64,000 bases of DNA. Source: Pantoea anthophila. GTDB lineage: Bacteria > Pseudomonadota > Gammaproteobacteria > Enterobacterales > Enterobacteriaceae. Shown here piece by piece: positions 1-10,215 of this stretch. Each line of letters begins with the position of its first letter. Position 1 is the stretch's first letter. The notes under the pieces are model-generated. The model was not told the origin of the DNA, ran no database searches, and saw nothing but the letters and a program-made list of their open reading frames with translations. A program made the translations under genes and the position numbers. The stretch lies in the NCBI RefSeq assembly GCF_006494375.1, contig NZ_VHIZ01000056.1, positions 141,685-205,684 of the forward strand, in the 5' to 3' direction.

Positions 1-1
1 G

Positions 2-1069
2 GCGGTTGACGCGATTTTCGACTCCGTCTCAGTCGCCACCACCTATCGCGGCAAGCTGGCGGAGCAGGGCATCATCTTCTGCTCTTTTGGCGAAGCGATT
101 CAGGAACACCCTGAGCTGGTGAAGCAGTATCTGGGCACCGTCGTGCCGGCGAATGACAACTTCTTTGCCGCGCTGAACTCCGCGGTCGCCTCAGACGGCA
201 CCTTTGTCTATATCCCGAAAGGGGTGCGCTGCCCGATGGAGCTGTCGACCTATTTCCGCATCAACGCTGCGAAAACCGGTCAGTTCGAGCGCACCATCCT
301 GATTGCCGACGAAGACAGCTATGTCAGCTACATCGAAGGCTGTTCAGCCCCGGTGCGTGACAGCTATCAGCTGCATGCGGCCGTGGTGGAAGTGATCATC
401 CACAAAAACGCCGAAGTGAAATACTCGACGGTTCAGAACTGGTTCCCTGGCGGTGAAGGCGAGGGCGGTATCCTCAACTTCGTGACCAAGCGTGCGCTGT
501 GTGAAGGTGACCACAGCAAGATGTCCTGGACACAGTCGGAAACCGGCTCTGCGATCACCTGGAAATACCCGAGCTGCATTCTGCGCGGGGACTACTCGGT
601 GGGTGAGTTCTACTCCGTGGCGCTGACCAGCGGTCGTCAGCAGGCCGATACCGGCACCAAGATGATCCACATTGGTAAAAACACCAAATCGACCATCATC
701 TCTAAAGGGATTTCGGCCGGTAAAAGTCAGAACACCTATCGCGGTCTGGTGAAAATCATGCCAACCGCCACCAACGCGCGTAACTTTACGCAGTGTGACT
801 CGATGCTGATCGGCCCGGATTGCGGCGCCCATACCTTCCCGTATGTGGAGACCCGCAATAACACCGCTCAGCTGGAGCACGAAGCCACGACATCACGGAT
901 CGGCGAAGATCAGATGTTCTACTGTCTGCAACGCGGTATCAGTGAAGAAGACGCCATCTCGATGATCGTGAACGGCTTCTGTAAAGACGTATTCTCCGAG
1001 CTGCCACTGGAATTTGCCGTGGAAGCCCAGAAATTGTTAGCCATCAGCCTTGAGCACAGTGTGGGCTGA
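2..1069 (+). CDS. sufB: SufB, Fe-S scaffold subunit (5' truncated)
   Basis: SufB is a subunit of the cytosolic SufBC2D complex that assembles Fe-S clusters from sulfur delivered by SufS/SufE. The frame is open from base 2 to the TGA at 1067-1069, so about 355 of the usual ~495 residues are present and the N-terminus lies before the window. The visible part holds the beta-helix core ([38 protein letters not shown]) and the conserved C-terminal [13 protein letters not shown] and [16 protein letters not shown] segments. It is followed 42 bases later by sufC, in the same order as in the E. coli sufABCDSE operon. The only oddity is the window-edge truncation. Confidence 0.97.
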   Translation, partial: AVDAIFDSVSVATTYRGKLAEQGIIFCSFGEAIQEHPELVKQYLGTVVPANDNFFAALNSAVASDGTFVYIPKGVRCPMELSTYFRINAAKTGQFERTILIADEDSYVSYIEGCSAPVRDSYQLHAAVVEVIIHKNAEVKYSTVQNWFPGGEGEGGILNFVTKRALCEGDHSKMSWTQSETGSAITWKYPSCILRGDYSVGEFYSVALTSGRQQADTGTKMIHIGKNTKSTIISKGISAGKSQNTYRGLVKIMPTATNARNFTQCDSMLIGPDCGAHTFPYVETRNNTAQLEHEATTSRIGEDQMFYCLQRGISEEDAISMIVNGFCKDVFSELPLEFAVEAQKLLAISLEHSVG

Positions 1070-1111
1070 TGCCGTCACACGCCTTGCCGGAAGCAACGTG
1101 AAGGAATAAGT

Positions 1112-1858
1112 ATGTTAAGCATTAAAGATTTGCAGGTCAGTGTTGAAGATAAAGCCATTCTGCGTGGCCTGAATCTCGAAATTAAACCAGGCGAAGTGCA
1201 TGCCATCATGGGCCCGAACGGCTCAGGTAAAAGTACGCTGTCAGCCACGCTGGCAGGCCGCGAAGATTATGAAGTGACCGGCGGTTCGGTGAGCTTCAAC
1301 GGTAAAGATCTGCTGGAGCTGGCACCGGAAGAGCGCGCTGGTGAAGGTATCTTTATGGCGTTCCAGTATCCGGTCGAAATTCCCGGCGTCAGCAATCAGT
1401 TTTTCCTGCAGACGTCGGTAAACGCGGTGCGCAAATACCGTCAGCAGGAAGAGCTGGATCGCTTTGATTTCCAGGACTTCATCGAAGAGAAAATTCAGCT
1501 GCTGAAGATGCCGGAAGATCTGCTGACCCGTTCCGTTAACGTCGGCTTCTCCGGCGGCGAGAAGAAGCGTAACGACATCCTGCAGATGGCGGCGCTGGAG
1601 CCTGAGCTCTGCATCCTGGATGAAACCGACTCCGGTCTGGACATTGATGCGCTGAAAATCGTTGCCAATGGTGTGAACAGCCTGCGTGACGAAAAGCGTG
1701 CCTTTATCATCGTGACCCACTACCAGCGTATTCTGGACTACATCAAGCCAGACTTCGTTCATGTTCTGTATCAGGGCAAAATCGTGAAATCTGGCGACTT
1801 CTCGCTGGTGAAACAGCTGGAGGAGCAAGGTTATGGCTGGCTTACCGACGAAGAGTGA
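1112..1858 (+). CDS. sufC: SufC, ABC-type ATPase of the SufBCD complex
   Basis: SufC is a cytosolic ABC ATPase that binds SufB and SufD and drives cluster assembly. The 248 residues match the family length. Walker A GPNGSGKST lies at residues 34-42 with Lys40, the signature is FSGGEKKR, Walker B/D-loop is LCILDETDSGLDIDAL, and the switch His is in IIVTHYQRIL. There are no membrane segments. The start has GAAGGAA upstream at about 1098. The 3' end overlaps the start of sufD by 26 bases in another frame, which points to translational coupling. Confidence 0.98.
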   Translation: MLSIKDLQVSVEDKAILRGLNLEIKPGEVHAIMGPNGSGKSTLSATLAGREDYEVTGGSVSFNGKDLLELAPEERAGEGIFMAFQYPVEIPGVSNQFFLQTSVNAVRKYRQQEELDRFDFQDFIEEKIQLLKMPEDLLTRSVNVGFSGGEKKRNDILQMAALEPELCILDETDSGLDIDALKIVANGVNSLRDEKRAFIIVTHYQRILDYIKPDFVHVLYQGKIVKSGDFSLVKQLEEQGYGWLTDEE

Positions 1859-3113
1859 TTCTGCGCTGCAACAGTGGCATCACCTGTTTGAGTCGCGCGG
1901 CGACGTGCGTTCTCTGCAGGCTCAGCAGCACTGGCAGCAACTGATGCGCGTTGGCCTGCCAACCCGCAAGCATGAAAACTGGAAATACACCCCGCTGGAC
2001 ACGCTGCTGTCACAGCAGTTTGTGTTACCTGACGCGCCTCAGAACCTGAGCGCTGAACAGGTTGATGCGCTGGCGCTGCCGCTGGATGCCATCCGCCTGG
2101 TCTTCGTTGACGGTCAGTTCCAGGCGGCGCTGAGCAGCCGCGACACCGGGCTGTTTGAGATTCAGCACAGCGTGGCCGCCGAGCGTCGTCCGCTGCCCGC
2201 CGCCGTTCAGCCGGAAGTGTTTCTGCATCTGACCGAGAGTCTGGCGGAAGAGGTGACCACCCTGCGTCTGGCACGCGGTAAATCTGCAGCGCGCCCGGTC
2301 TACCTGCTGCATATCACCAGCGGTCAGCAGACGGGCATGAACACCGTTCATTATCGTCATCACCTGCAGCTGGAAGAGAGCGCCGAAGCGGAAGTGATTG
2401 AGCACTACGTTTCACTCAACGATCAGGCCCATTTCACCGGTTCGCGCTTTACCTGTGCGATCGGAGATAATGCAAAGCTGACCCACACCAAACTGGCGTT
2501 TGAAAGCAGCAACAGCTATCACTTTGCGCACAACGATCTGGTGGTGGGTAACGATGCGCAGGTCAGCAGTACCAGCTTCCTGCTGGGTGCCGGTCTGTCG
2601 CGCCACAATACCAGCACGCAGCTGAACGGCGAGAACAGTACGCTGGCGATTAACAGCCTGGTGTTGCCGGTGAAACAGGAAGTCGCGGATACCCGTACTT
2701 ACCTGGAGCACAATAAAGGCCACTGCGTCAGCCGTCAGATGCATAAAACCATCGTGCGTGACAAAGGCCGTGCGGTGTTTAACGGCCACATCAAAGTGGC
2801 ACAGCATGCACTGAAGACAGACGGGCAGATGACCAACAACAACCTGTTGCTGGGCAAGCTGGCAGAGGTCGATACCAAGCCGCAGCTGGAAATCTATGCG
2901 GATGACGTTAAGTGCAGCCACGGCGCCACCATCGGCCGTATCGATGATGAGCAGATGTTCTATCTGCGTTCGCGCGGTATTGAGCAGGATGCTGCGCAGA
3001 CCATGATTATCCACGCCTTTGCGGCAGAACTGACCGAAACACTGGAAAATCCGGTGATGCGTCAGGCCGTACTGCAGCGTATCGCGCAACGTTTTCCCGG
3101 AGGCGACGTATGA
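1833..3113 (+). CDS. sufD: SufD, Fe-S cluster assembly subunit
   Basis: SufD pairs with SufB and SufC in the scaffold complex and is needed for iron entry in the E. coli system. The protein has 426 residues, close to the 423 of E. coli. The C-terminal half shows the SufB/SufD family signature: [20 protein letters not shown], the [14 protein letters not shown] strand and [20 protein letters not shown]. The start ATG lies inside the end of sufC, and a GGAGCAAGG ribosome-binding sequence sits just upstream. Its stop overlaps the sufS start (ATGA at 3110-3113). Confidence 0.97.
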   Translation: MAGLPTKSDSALQQWHHLFESRGDVRSLQAQQHWQQLMRVGLPTRKHENWKYTPLDTLLSQQFVLPDAPQNLSAEQVDALALPLDAIRLVFVDGQFQAALSSRDTGLFEIQHSVAAERRPLPAAVQPEVFLHLTESLAEEVTTLRLARGKSAARPVYLLHITSGQQTGMNTVHYRHHLQLEESAEAEVIEHYVSLNDQAHFTGSRFTCAIGDNAKLTHTKLAFESSNSYHFAHNDLVVGNDAQVSSTSFLLGAGLSRHNTSTQLNGENSTLAINSLVLPVKQEVADTRTYLEHNKGHCVSRQMHKTIVRDKGRAVFNGHIKVAQHALKTDGQMTNNNLLLGKLAEVDTKPQLEIYADDVKCSHGATIGRIDDEQMFYLRSRGIEQDAAQTMIIHAFAAELTETLENPVMRQAVLQRIAQRFPGGDV

Positions 3114-4336
3114 TGAACTTCGATCTCGACCGCATCAGAGCTGATTTTCCTATCCTGAAGCGAGAGGTCAACGGTCATCCGCTGGCCTACCTTGACAGCG
3201 CCGCCAGCGCACAACGTCCCCTCTCGGTGATCAATGCTGAGAGTCATTTTTACCAGCACGGCTATGCGGCCGTGCATCGCGGCATCCATACGCTGAGCCA
3301 GCAGGCAACCAGTGATATGGAGAACGTGCGCGATCAGGCCGCCCGTTTCCTGAACGCTTCGTCGCAGGAAGAGATTGTTTTCGTCAAAGGAACCACCGAA
3401 GGCATCAATCTGGTGGCCAACAGCTGGGGCAGCAGTCAGCTCCGGTCTGGCGATAACCTGATCATTACTGAGATGGAGCATCACGCCAATATCGTTCCAT
3501 GGCAGATGCTGGCTGAGCGCACCGGAGCCGAAGTGCGTGTGCTGCCGTTGAATGACAACGGTGAGCTGGCGCTTGAGCAGCTGGCGGGGCTGATTGACAG
3601 CCGCACGCGCCTGCTGGCCGTGACGCATGTTTCAAACGTGCTCGGCACGGTTAACCCGGTCAAAGCGATCGTGGCGCAGGCCAAAGCCGCGGGTGTTGTT
3701 ACTCTGGTGGATGGTGCGCAGGCGGTAATGCATGACAAAGTTGACGTGCAGGATATCGGCTGTGATTTCTATGTTTTCTCCAGCCATAAACTCTACGGCC
3801 CGAACGGCGTGGGTATCCTTTATGGACGCAAAGCGCTGCTGGACCAGATGCCACCCTGGGAGGGCGGCGGGTCGATGATTGACCGCGTCATGCTGCCGAC
3901 GGGTACCACCTGGAACAGCGCGCCGTGGCGTTTTGAAGCCGGCACCCCTAATACCGGCGGCATTATCGGCTTTGGTGCGGCACTGGCCTACGTGCAGGCG
4001 CTGGGACTCGATACCATTCATGCGCGTGAAACGGCGCTCATGAACTATGCCCTGGATAAGCTGGGCACCGTCCCGGACATCCGCATCTATGGCCCGCAGT
4101 CGCGCGCCGGTGTTATCGCCTTCAATCTCGGTAAGCACCACGCCTACGATGTCGGCAGCTTCCTCGATCAGTATGGTATTGCCATCCGCACCGGCCATCA
4201 CTGCGCCATGCCGCTGATGCAGCATTACAACGTGCCTGCGATGTGCCGCGCCTCCTTCACCTTCTACAACAGTGAAGAAGAGGTGGATCGTCTGGCTGCG
4301 GGTCTGACGCGCATTCATCGTCTGCTGGGCGGCTGA
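3110..4336 (+). CDS. sufS: SufS, cysteine desulfurase
   Basis: SufS is a PLP-dependent group II cysteine desulfurase. It takes sulfur from L-cysteine as a persulfide and passes it to SufE. The protein has 408 residues against 406 in E. coli. The PLP lysine sits in [10 protein letters not shown] (about residue 227), and the persulfide cysteine in [14 protein letters not shown] (about residue 365). The GGAGG sequence 6 bases upstream fits the first of two in-frame ATG codons; the second (3113) is also possible. The start overlaps the sufD stop by 4 bases. Confidence 0.98.
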   Translation: MMNFDLDRIRADFPILKREVNGHPLAYLDSAASAQRPLSVINAESHFYQHGYAAVHRGIHTLSQQATSDMENVRDQAARFLNASSQEEIVFVKGTTEGINLVANSWGSSQLRSGDNLIITEMEHHANIVPWQMLAERTGAEVRVLPLNDNGELALEQLAGLIDSRTRLLAVTHVSNVLGTVNPVKAIVAQAKAAGVVTLVDGAQAVMHDKVDVQDIGCDFYVFSSHKLYGPNGVGILYGRKALLDQMPPWEGGGSMIDRVMLPTGTTWNSAPWRFEAGTPNTGGIIGFGAALAYVQALGLDTIHARETALMNYALDKLGTVPDIRIYGPQSRAGVIAFNLGKHHAYDVGSFLDQYGIAIRTGHHCAMPLMQHYNVPAMCRASFTFYNSEEEVDRLAAGLTRIHRLLGG

Positions 4337-4357
4337 ACAGTTTTAACGGAGTGACTG

Positions 4358-4774
4358 ATGGCGAATTTGCCTGAAAAAGAGAAACTGGTGCGTAACTTTA
4401 ACCGTTGCGCCAACTGGGAAGAGAAGTACCTGTACATCATTGAACTGGGTTCGAAACTTCCGGAATCCTCTGAAACCCTGCACCAGCCGGAAAACGTCAT
4501 CTCGGGATGCCAGAGCCAGGTGTGGATCAGAATGACGCCGCAGGCCGATGGCACCATCGCCTTCGAAGGTGACAGCGATGCCGCTATCGTTAAGGGCCTG
4601 ATTGCTATAGTAATTAGTCTCTATCAGAACCTGCCGCCTGCCGAGATTCTGGCGCTGGATGTCCGCCACTGGTTTGGCGAACTGGCCCTGATGCAGCACC
4701 TGACGCCCACCCGGTCGCAGGGGCTGGAGGCGATGATTCGGTCTATTCGCCATACCGCTCAGAACCTCAGCTAA
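4358..4774 (+). CDS. sufE: SufE, sulfur acceptor for SufS
   Basis: SufE accepts persulfide sulfur from SufS and carries it to the SufBCD scaffold. The 138 residues equal the E. coli length. The acceptor cysteine is Cys51 in the loop [13 protein letters not shown]. The ribosome-binding site is ACGGAG, 7-12 bases before the ATG. This is the last gene of the suf operon: an intrinsic terminator begins 11 bases after the stop. Confidence 0.97.
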   Translation: MANLPEKEKLVRNFNRCANWEEKYLYIIELGSKLPESSETLHQPENVISGCQSQVWIRMTPQADGTIAFEGDSDAAIVKGLIAIVISLYQNLPPAEILALDVRHWFGELALMQHLTPTRSQGLEAMIRSIRHTAQNLS

Positions 4775-4784
4775 GCTACACTCG

Positions 4785-4811
4785 ACAGACGCCATCCGGC
4801 GTCTGTTTTTT
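4785..4811 (+). terminator. suf operon terminator
   Basis: A nine-pair GC-rich stem (ACAGACGCC / GGCGTCTGT) with an ATCC loop is followed directly by a T-run. It sits between sufE and ldtE and should end suf transcription. Confidence 0.88.
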
Positions 4812-4829
4812 ATCTGACGAGAAAATTGC

Positions 4830-5855
4830 ATGAAACCAGCTTTACGTTTAGCCGGTGCATTGCTGCTGACCTGTTTTGGGCTCTCTGCACCCGCCTTCGC
4901 CACGGAATATCCGCTGCCGCCACCTGACAGTCGCCTGATTGGCGAAAACGTCCTGACTCAGGTTCCCGATAACAAACAGCCGCTGGAAGTGATTGCGGCC
5001 CGCTACCAGGTTGGTCTGCTGGGGATGCTGGAGGCGAATCCCGGGACCGATCCCTGGCTGCCAAAGGCGGGCACGCAACTGACGATACCGCTACAGATGA
5101 TCCTGCCCGATACGCCACGCGAAGGCATTGTGGTGAATCTTGCCGAGCTGCGTCTCTACTACTATCCCAAAGGCGAAAATAAAGTCATCGTCTATCCCAT
5201 CGGCATTGGCCAGTTAGGGGCAGCCACTCCCGTGATGGTCACCCGTATCAGCCAGAAGATCCCTAATCCTACCTGGACGCCAACCCCGAACATCCGCAAA
5301 CGCTACGCGAAAGAGGGTGTCACGCTGCCCGCCGTGGTGCCTGCGGGACCGGATAACCCGATGGGACAGTTTGCCATGCGTCTGGCGCGCGGCACGGGCC
5401 AGTATCTGATCCACGGCACCAATGCGAAGTTTGGCATCGGCATGCGCGTCAGCTCCGGCTGTATCCGTCTGCGTTCCGAAGATATCGAAGCGTTGTTTAA
5501 CGCCGTTCCAGAGGGGACACGGGTGCAGATTATCAATCAGCCGGTGAAGTACGCCATCGAGCCGGATGGTAAACGCTACGTTGAAGTGCACCAGCCGCTG
5601 TCACGCAATGACAAAGATGATCCGCAGACGCAGACCATTGCGCTCAGCGACGGACTCAGGCAGTTTATGAAAAGTGAGAAGAGTGACCGGGCGCTGATTA
5701 AAGCCAGCATCGCACGACGCTCAGGCATGCCTGTGCTGGTCAGCAGTGGTGAACCGGTAGAGAGTGATACCGTGCCGCCCGAAGGGCTGGAAAGTGCCGC
5801 TGTGCTGACAGAGAGTGCGGCAGCAGGGAAGGAGGCGAAGAACGTTAAACCCTGA
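4830..5855 (+). CDS. ldtE: L,D-transpeptidase LdtE (YnhG)
   Basis: LdtE is a periplasmic YkuD-fold transpeptidase that makes L,D cross-links in peptidoglycan. The 341-residue precursor starts with a signal peptide ending near AFA|TEY (about residue 25). A LysM-like segment follows at about 50-95 and the YkuD domain at about 97-237, with the catalytic motif HGTNAKFG...SSGCIR (His195, Cys211). The C-terminal tail is Ser/Glu-rich and of low complexity. The gene converges with lpp, as in E. coli. Paralogues LdtA/B/C attach Lpp to the wall, while LdtD/E mainly form 3-3 cross-links; the name follows synteny. Confidence 0.93.
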   Translation: MKPALRLAGALLLTCFGLSAPAFATEYPLPPPDSRLIGENVLTQVPDNKQPLEVIAARYQVGLLGMLEANPGTDPWLPKAGTQLTIPLQMILPDTPREGIVVNLAELRLYYYPKGENKVIVYPIGIGQLGAATPVMVTRISQKIPNPTWTPTPNIRKRYAKEGVTLPAVVPAGPDNPMGQFAMRLARGTGQYLIHGTNAKFGIGMRVSSGCIRLRSEDIEALFNAVPEGTRVQIINQPVKYAIEPDGKRYVEVHQPLSRNDKDDPQTQTIALSDGLRQFMKSEKSDRALIKASIARRSGMPVLVSSGEPVESDTVPPEGLESAAVLTESAAAGKEAKNVKP

Positions 5856-5887
5856 CAGAAAGGTGCCGGATAGAGCCTGGCAGGGGC

Positions 5888-5920
5888 AAAAAAAATGGCG
5901 CCATAAAGGCGCCATTTTTA
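5888..5920. terminator. bidirectional terminator between ldtE and lpp
   Basis: The stem AAAATGGCGCC / GGCGCCATTTT has an ATAAA loop with A-tracts on the left and T-tracts on the right, so it can work on both strands. It lies 13 bases past the lpp stop and is the expected strong Lpp mRNA terminator. Confidence 0.9.
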
Positions 5921-5932
5921 AAACCAGAACTC

Positions 5933-6172
<240 letters not shown>

Positions 6173-6209
6173 TTATACCCTCTAGATTGAGTTAATCTCC
6201 ATGTAGCAA

Positions 6210-6243
6210 TACAAGTATTACACAAAGCTTTTTAAGTTGAGAA
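6210..6243 (-). promoter_or_regulatory. lpp promoter
   Basis: Read on the minus strand, this stretch contains TTCTCAACTTAAAAAGC followed by TTTGTGTAATACTTGT. It matches the well-known E. coli lpp promoter almost base for base, including the AATACT -10 element (plus-strand AGTATT at 6214-6219) and the A-rich spacer. Confidence 0.85.
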
Positions 6244-6420
6244 TAAATTTTTGATGAGAAGATGCTTAAATTTGATCGTTCGCTCAAAGAAGCAGCGAAT
6301 CCCAGAATATGATAAAAAAATTTAGCGAAAACAGAGAGATTTAATCGGATTAACCTTAATATTAAGAGTATTTGAATAGTTATTTTCGATTGGAATTTTC
6401 TGGTATTTGGTTTAAGAGGA
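6244..6420. other. AT-rich gap upstream of lpp
   Basis: This strongly AT-rich DNA between the lpp promoter and the pykF terminator contains no plausible gene. Such A/T tracts upstream of lpp could act as an UP element or bent DNA; that is inference from composition only. Confidence 0.4.
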
Positions 6421-6424
6421 AATA

Positions 6425-6452
6425 AAAAAAGCGCCTCTTAAAGGCGCTTCTA
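6425..6452 (-). terminator. pykF terminator
   Basis: A hairpin AGCGCCT / AGGCGCT with loop CTTAA is followed on the minus strand by a run of seven T. It lies about 20 bases past the pykF stop. Confidence 0.88.
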
Positions 6453-6472
6453 AATAACCGCTGACGCAGGTT

Positions 6473-7885
6473 TTACAGGACGTGTACGGACGCGGTGTTG
6501 GTAGTTCCGCTTGGTACTAATGCACCTGAAACCAGCACTACGACATCCCCTTTCTGAGCGTAGCCGCTTTCCAGCGCCGCTTCTTTACCCAGACGATAGA
6601 AATCATCGGTCGACGCGATCTCAGAAACCAGGCGTGTCTCAATGCCCTTACTCAGGATCAGCTGGCGTGCAGTGGTCTGATTGGTGGTCAGGGCCAGGAT
6701 GGTGGCGTTCGGGAAGTATTTACGCACCGCTTTAGCTGATTTGCCGCCTTCGGTCGCCACCACAATCAGTGGCGCTTCCAGCTTCTCAGCGGTCTCGACG
6801 GCACCGCGGCAGACGGCTTCGGTGATACGCAGCTTACGGGTATCGTTCTGGCTGTCGATGCGCGATTTCATCACGCGGTCGGTACGCTCACAAATGGTCG
6901 CCATGATGGTGACCGACTCCAGCGGATAGCGACCTTTGGCGCTCTCACCTGACAGCATGACCGCATCGGTGCCATCCAGGATGGCGTTCGCCACGTCGCC
7001 GGCTTCTGCGCGGGTAGGGCGTGGGTTTTTGATCATGGAGTCGAGCATCTGGGTCGCCGTGATAACCACTTTGCGCGCTTTATTACATTTCTTGATCATC
7101 ATCTTCTGCGCGAAGATCACTTCTTCAACCGGGATCTCAACACCCAGGTCGCCACGCGCAACCATGATGCCGTCTGACGCTTCGAGAATTTCGTCGAAGT
7201 TGTTCAGGCCTTCCTGGTTTTCGATTTTGGAGATGATCTGGATGTGCTCACCGCCGTGCTGTTTCAGGTGCTCACGAATCTCCAGCACGTCTGAACGCTT
7301 ACGGATGAACGAAGCCGCGACAAAGTCCACACCCTGCTCACAGCCAAAAATCAGATCGCGTTTGTCTTTTTCAGCCAGCGCAGGCAGCTGGATTGAGACG
7401 CCTGGCAGGTTAACGCCTTTGTTCTCACCCAGGTCGCCGTTGTTCAGTACTTTACAGACTACGGTGTTTTCGGTGACTTCGGTCACTTCCATCCCAATCA
7501 GGCCATCATCGACCAGCACGGTGTTGCCGATTTTCAGGTCAGCCGTGAAGCCCGGGTAGGTGACGGCAACGCGCTCGCTGTTGCCGATCACGCTCTGATC
7601 GGTGGTGAAGGTAAAGGTCTGGCCCGCTTTCAGCGCCGCGTCGTTACCGCCTTCCAGTTTCATGGTGCGGATTTCAGGGCCTTTGGTGTCCAGCAGGATA
7701 GCGGCCTGACGACCGGTTTTCTGCATCACGGCGCGCATATTGGTAATGCGCTGGCCGTGCTCAGCGTAGTCGCCGTGAGAAAAGTTCAGACGCATAACAT
7801 TCATGCCAGCTTCAAGCAGCTGAGTCAGCATCTCTTCGGATTCGGTTTTCGGGCCGATAGTACAAACGATTTTAGTCTTTTTCAT
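6473..7885 (-). CDS. pykF: Pyruvate kinase I
   Basis: PykF converts phosphoenolpyruvate and ADP to pyruvate and ATP at the end of glycolysis and is activated by fructose 1,6-bisphosphate. It has 470 residues, exactly the E. coli length. Visible signatures are the N-terminal [10 protein letters not shown], the active-site segment with KIENQEG and [14 protein letters not shown], and the [12 protein letters not shown] region. The C-terminal allosteric domain ends in [12 protein letters not shown]. Its leader carries a Cra operator and a sigma-70-like promoter. The gene order lpp-pykF-tRNA-Val matches E. coli. Confidence 0.98.
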   Translation of the reverse strand: MKKTKIVCTIGPKTESEEMLTQLLEAGMNVMRLNFSHGDYAEHGQRITNMRAVMQKTGRQAAILLDTKGPEIRTMKLEGGNDAALKAGQTFTFTTDQSVIGNSERVAVTYPGFTADLKIGNTVLVDDGLIGMEVTEVTENTVVCKVLNNGDLGENKGVNLPGVSIQLPALAEKDKRDLIFGCEQGVDFVAASFIRKRSDVLEIREHLKQHGGEHIQIISKIENQEGLNNFDEILEASDGIMVARGDLGVEIPVEEVIFAQKMMIKKCNKARKVVITATQMLDSMIKNPRPTRAEAGDVANAILDGTDAVMLSGESAKGRYPLESVTIMATICERTDRVMKSRIDSQNDTRKLRITEAVCRGAVETAEKLEAPLIVVATEGGKSAKAVRKYFPNATILALTTNQTTARQLILSKGIETRLVSEIASTDDFYRLGKEAALESGYAQKGDVVVLVSGALVPSGTTNTASVHVL

Positions 7886-8236
7886 GACGGATTATCTGTA
7901 AGTTGTGATGGATGAATAAGGGCGGAATCCGATGGCAGCGCATCGAAGTGAAATTTCTGATTTGAGACTGAAACTGAAAAGGGCAGTACTGAATAAGAAT
8001 AGGTGACGAAGGCCAGGCGTGCAGGGAAGTTGTGCGGCTACGGTTGGTAACCACCACGCTGTTGTTGCGCAAATCATTTGAGTTATCGCAGTAAGCACGT
8101 GATCGCTGAAACCTTTCAAGTAAACAACGGGGGACAGTATAGACGCTAAGTATGCGAAAACCAATCAAAAAGCAGAAGGGGGACGCGATGCAGATCAATA
8201 TAAAGGGAGTTGCGCAAGCTGAAGGAATTCTGAAAG
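7886..8236 (-). promoter_or_regulatory. pykF leader and promoter region
   Basis: The 350-base gap upstream of pykF carries a promoter on the minus strand: TTGGTT (plus 8159-8164), a 17-base spacer, then TATACT (plus 8136-8141). That gives a leader of roughly 240 bases. The rest shows no gene; open frames there are random. Confidence 0.6.
8107..8118. promoter_or_regulatory. Cra (FruR) operator of pykF
   Basis: TGAAACCTTTCA matches the Cra consensus TGAAWCSWTTCA at nearly every position. It lies just downstream of the predicted pykF -10 element, a position from which Cra represses pykF in E. coli when glycolytic intermediates are low. Confidence 0.8.
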
Positions 8237-8313
8237 TGGTGCGCTCTAATGGACTCGAACCATCGACCCCCACCATGTCAAGGTGGTGCTCTAACCAACT
8301 GAGCTAAGAGCGC
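8237..8313 (-). tRNA. tRNA-Val(GAC), copy 3 of the cluster
   Basis: A 77-nt cloverleaf with encoded CCA. The acceptor stem is GCGCTCT/AGAGCGC, the D-loop has AGCTCAGTTGGTTAGAGC, the anticodon loop is TTGACAT with anticodon GAC, and the T-arm has GGTTCGAGTCC. Its acceptor stem is the same as in the copy at 8405-8481. The cluster corresponds to E. coli valV-valW. Confidence 0.97.
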
Positions 8314-8324
8314 ATACTGAATAT

Positions 8325-8401
8325 TGGTGCGTCCGAGTGGACTCGAACCACCGACCCCCACCATGTCAAGGTGGTGCTCTAACCAACTGAGCTACGGACG
8401 C
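8325..8401 (-). tRNA. tRNA-Val(GAC), copy 2, variant acceptor stem
   Basis: A 77-nt tRNA with anticodon GAC and encoded CCA. It differs from its two neighbours in the acceptor stem (GCGTCCG/CGGACGC) and in a T-stem pair. It equals E. coli valW as I recall that sequence. Only 11 bases separate it from copy 3 and 3 bases from copy 1, so all three are probably cut from one precursor. Confidence 0.97.
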
Positions 8402-8404
8402 ACT

Positions 8405-8481
8405 TGGTGCGCTCTAATGGACTCGAACCATCGACCCCCACCATGTCAAGGTGGTGCTCTAACCAACTGAGCTAAGAGCGC
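8405..8481 (-). tRNA. tRNA-Val(GAC), copy 1 (promoter-proximal)
   Basis: A 77-nt tRNA with GAC anticodon, encoded CCA and acceptor stem GCGCTCT/AGAGCGC. It is the first of three co-directional copies and has the tRNA promoter about 30 bases upstream. Confidence 0.97.
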
Positions 8482-8501
8482 AACATGCTGTCAGGGCGAC
8501 A

Positions 8502-8540
8502 GCGGGGACGAATATTAACGGCAGCGTGTGAGGCTGGCAA
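8502..8540 (-). promoter_or_regulatory. tRNA-Val operon promoter with GC-rich discriminator
   Basis: On the minus strand TTGCCA (plus 8535-8540), a 17-base spacer and TAATAT (plus 8512-8517) are followed by TCGTCCCCGCTG. GC-rich sequence right after the -10 is the known mark of stable-RNA promoters under ppGpp stringent control. Confidence 0.7.
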
Positions 8541-8634
8541 GGGGAAAATCGTTTTTTCACTGTGACTGCGCAGCAACTGTGCTAACCGTCGTTTTTTTCG
8601 GCGCTGCGGGCCATAAATGGCCCGCTTTTCTGGA

Positions 8635-10008
8635 TTATCGCGCCGCGCGGGCGAGGATAATGGCCGCCGGTGAACGCTGTAAGCGTCTGATGCGCCAGAT
8701 CATCATCACCGCTGCCGAGGTGAGGCCGATAATAAAACCGCACCAGAAGCCCGCAGGTCCCATACGCGGCACCAACCAGTCGGTCAGTGCCAGCAGATAC
8801 CCGGCAGGCAGACCGAGCAGCCAGTAGGCAATAAAGGTGATGAAGAAAATGGATCGCGTATCTTTATAGCCGCGCAGAATGCCGCTACCGATCACCTGAA
8901 TCGAATCGGAGAACTGATAAATCGCCGCCAGCAGCATCAGCTGTGCGGCCAGCGTTACCACCTCAGGATTGTCGTTGTAGAGCAGGGCGATCTGGTGACG
9001 GAACGTCACGGTAAAAATCGCGGTCAGCGCCGCCATGCTGATGCCGACACCCTGCGCCGTCCACGCGGCGACCCGGGCCTGCTCGGTGGAGCCCTGACCC
9101 AGGCGGTAGCCGACGCGGATAGTGGTCGCGACACCCAGCGACAGCGGTAACACGAACATCAGTGAACTGAAATTGAGCGCGATCTGGTGGCCGGCGACAT
9201 TGACGATGCCCAGCGGCGACACCAGCAGCGCCACCACGGCAAACAGGGTGACCTCAAAAAAGAGCGCCAGCGCCACCGGCAATCCCAGCGCCATCAGGCG
9301 GGTGAGAATGACACGCGAAGGCGGCGACCAGCGGCTCTCCATGCGGATATCACGCATCGAACCCATCCGGCGCACCCAGAAGCGCATGCAGATAAACATT
9401 ACCCAGTAGACCGACGCGGTTGCCACACCACAACCCACCCCGCCCAGTGCCGGCATCCCGAAGTGACCATAAATAAAGACATAGTTGAGCGGGATGTTAA
9501 ACATCAGGCCGAGAAAGCCCAGCACCATACCCGGCTTGGTTTTCGACAATCCCTCACACTGGTTGCGCAGCACCTGGAAGAAGAGGTAGCCGGGTGCGCC
9601 GAACAGCAGGGCATGGAGATAGCCTTCTGCCTTCAGGGCCAGCCGGGGATCGATATCGTGCATTGCGCGGATGAGGTAACCCGCGTGCCACAGCAGCACC
9701 ATAATCAGCAGGGAGACAAAAAAGGCGAGCCAGTATGCCTGGCGAATCTGTTCACCGATGCGTTCGCGGCGACCTGAACCGTTGAGTTGCGCAACGGTGG
9801 GCGTCAATGCAAGCAGAAGACCATGACCAAACAGGATGGCCGGAAGCCAGACAGAGGTGCCGACAGCAACGGCGGCCATATCCGTGGCGCTGACGGCGCC
9901 GGCCATAATGGTATCCACAAATCCCATTGCGGTCTGGGCCACCTGAGCAAGGATGACCGGAATCGCAAGGGCCAGCAATTGACGCGCTTCTGTTAAATAC
10001 TTCTGCAC
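8635..10008 (-). CDS. mdtK: MATE-family multidrug efflux pump MdtK
   Basis: MdtK is a 12-helix inner-membrane exporter of cationic drugs coupled to Na+ or H+. I place the start at a GTG (plus 10006-10008), giving 457 residues beginning with [20 protein letters not shown]. That is the E. coli length and N-terminus, with CAGGTG as ribosome-binding site. A longer frame upstream lacks homology. Conserved segments include [30 protein letters not shown] and [14 protein letters not shown]. It diverges from ribE, as in E. coli. Confidence 0.94.
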   Translation of the reverse strand: MQKYLTEARQLLALAIPVILAQVAQTAMGFVDTIMAGAVSATDMAAVAVGTSVWLPAILFGHGLLLALTPTVAQLNGSGRRERIGEQIRQAYWLAFFVSLLIMVLLWHAGYLIRAMHDIDPRLALKAEGYLHALLFGAPGYLFFQVLRNQCEGLSKTKPGMVLGFLGLMFNIPLNYVFIYGHFGMPALGGVGCGVATASVYWVMFICMRFWVRRMGSMRDIRMESRWSPPSRVILTRLMALGLPVALALFFEVTLFAVVALLVSPLGIVNVAGHQIALNFSSLMFVLPLSLGVATTIRVGYRLGQGSTEQARVAAWTAQGVGISMAALTAIFTVTFRHQIALLYNDNPEVVTLAAQLMLLAAIYQFSDSIQVIGSGILRGYKDTRSIFFITFIAYWLLGLPAGYLLALTDWLVPRMGPAGFWCGFIIGLTSAAVMMIWRIRRLQRSPAAIILARAAR

Positions 10009-10215
10009 GTTAACACCTGACGAGTTATAGGAAAGAAAGGGGCAAAAAGCCCGGGGAATTTCGTGAGTTAGTGTAACTGGCGTAACCCCATTCGCCAATC
10101 TTTGTCACACAATGCGGTTTGCACTGACTCAACGCCGTGGCAGGGGCTGAAATCTAACAGCGGGCCTGAGCTGTGGTAAACTGGCACAAACGTCGGATTT
10201 TCAGAGGCAAAGAAT

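Noticed and set aside
344..880. Long antisense frame inside sufB, and similar long opposite-strand frames inside sufD, treY, treZ, katE, ydhK and mdtK
   Set aside because: They lie fully inside well-conserved genes, have odd His/Arg/Gln-rich composition and no ribosome-binding site, as expected from mirror frames in GC-rich DNA.
8606..8625. Hairpin GCGGGCCAT/ATGGCCCGC as mdtK terminator
   Set aside because: On the mdtK (minus) strand it is followed by AGCGCCGAAAAAAA rather than T, so it does not fit an intrinsic terminator of that gene; the plus-strand T-run is short and there is no plus-strand gene before it.
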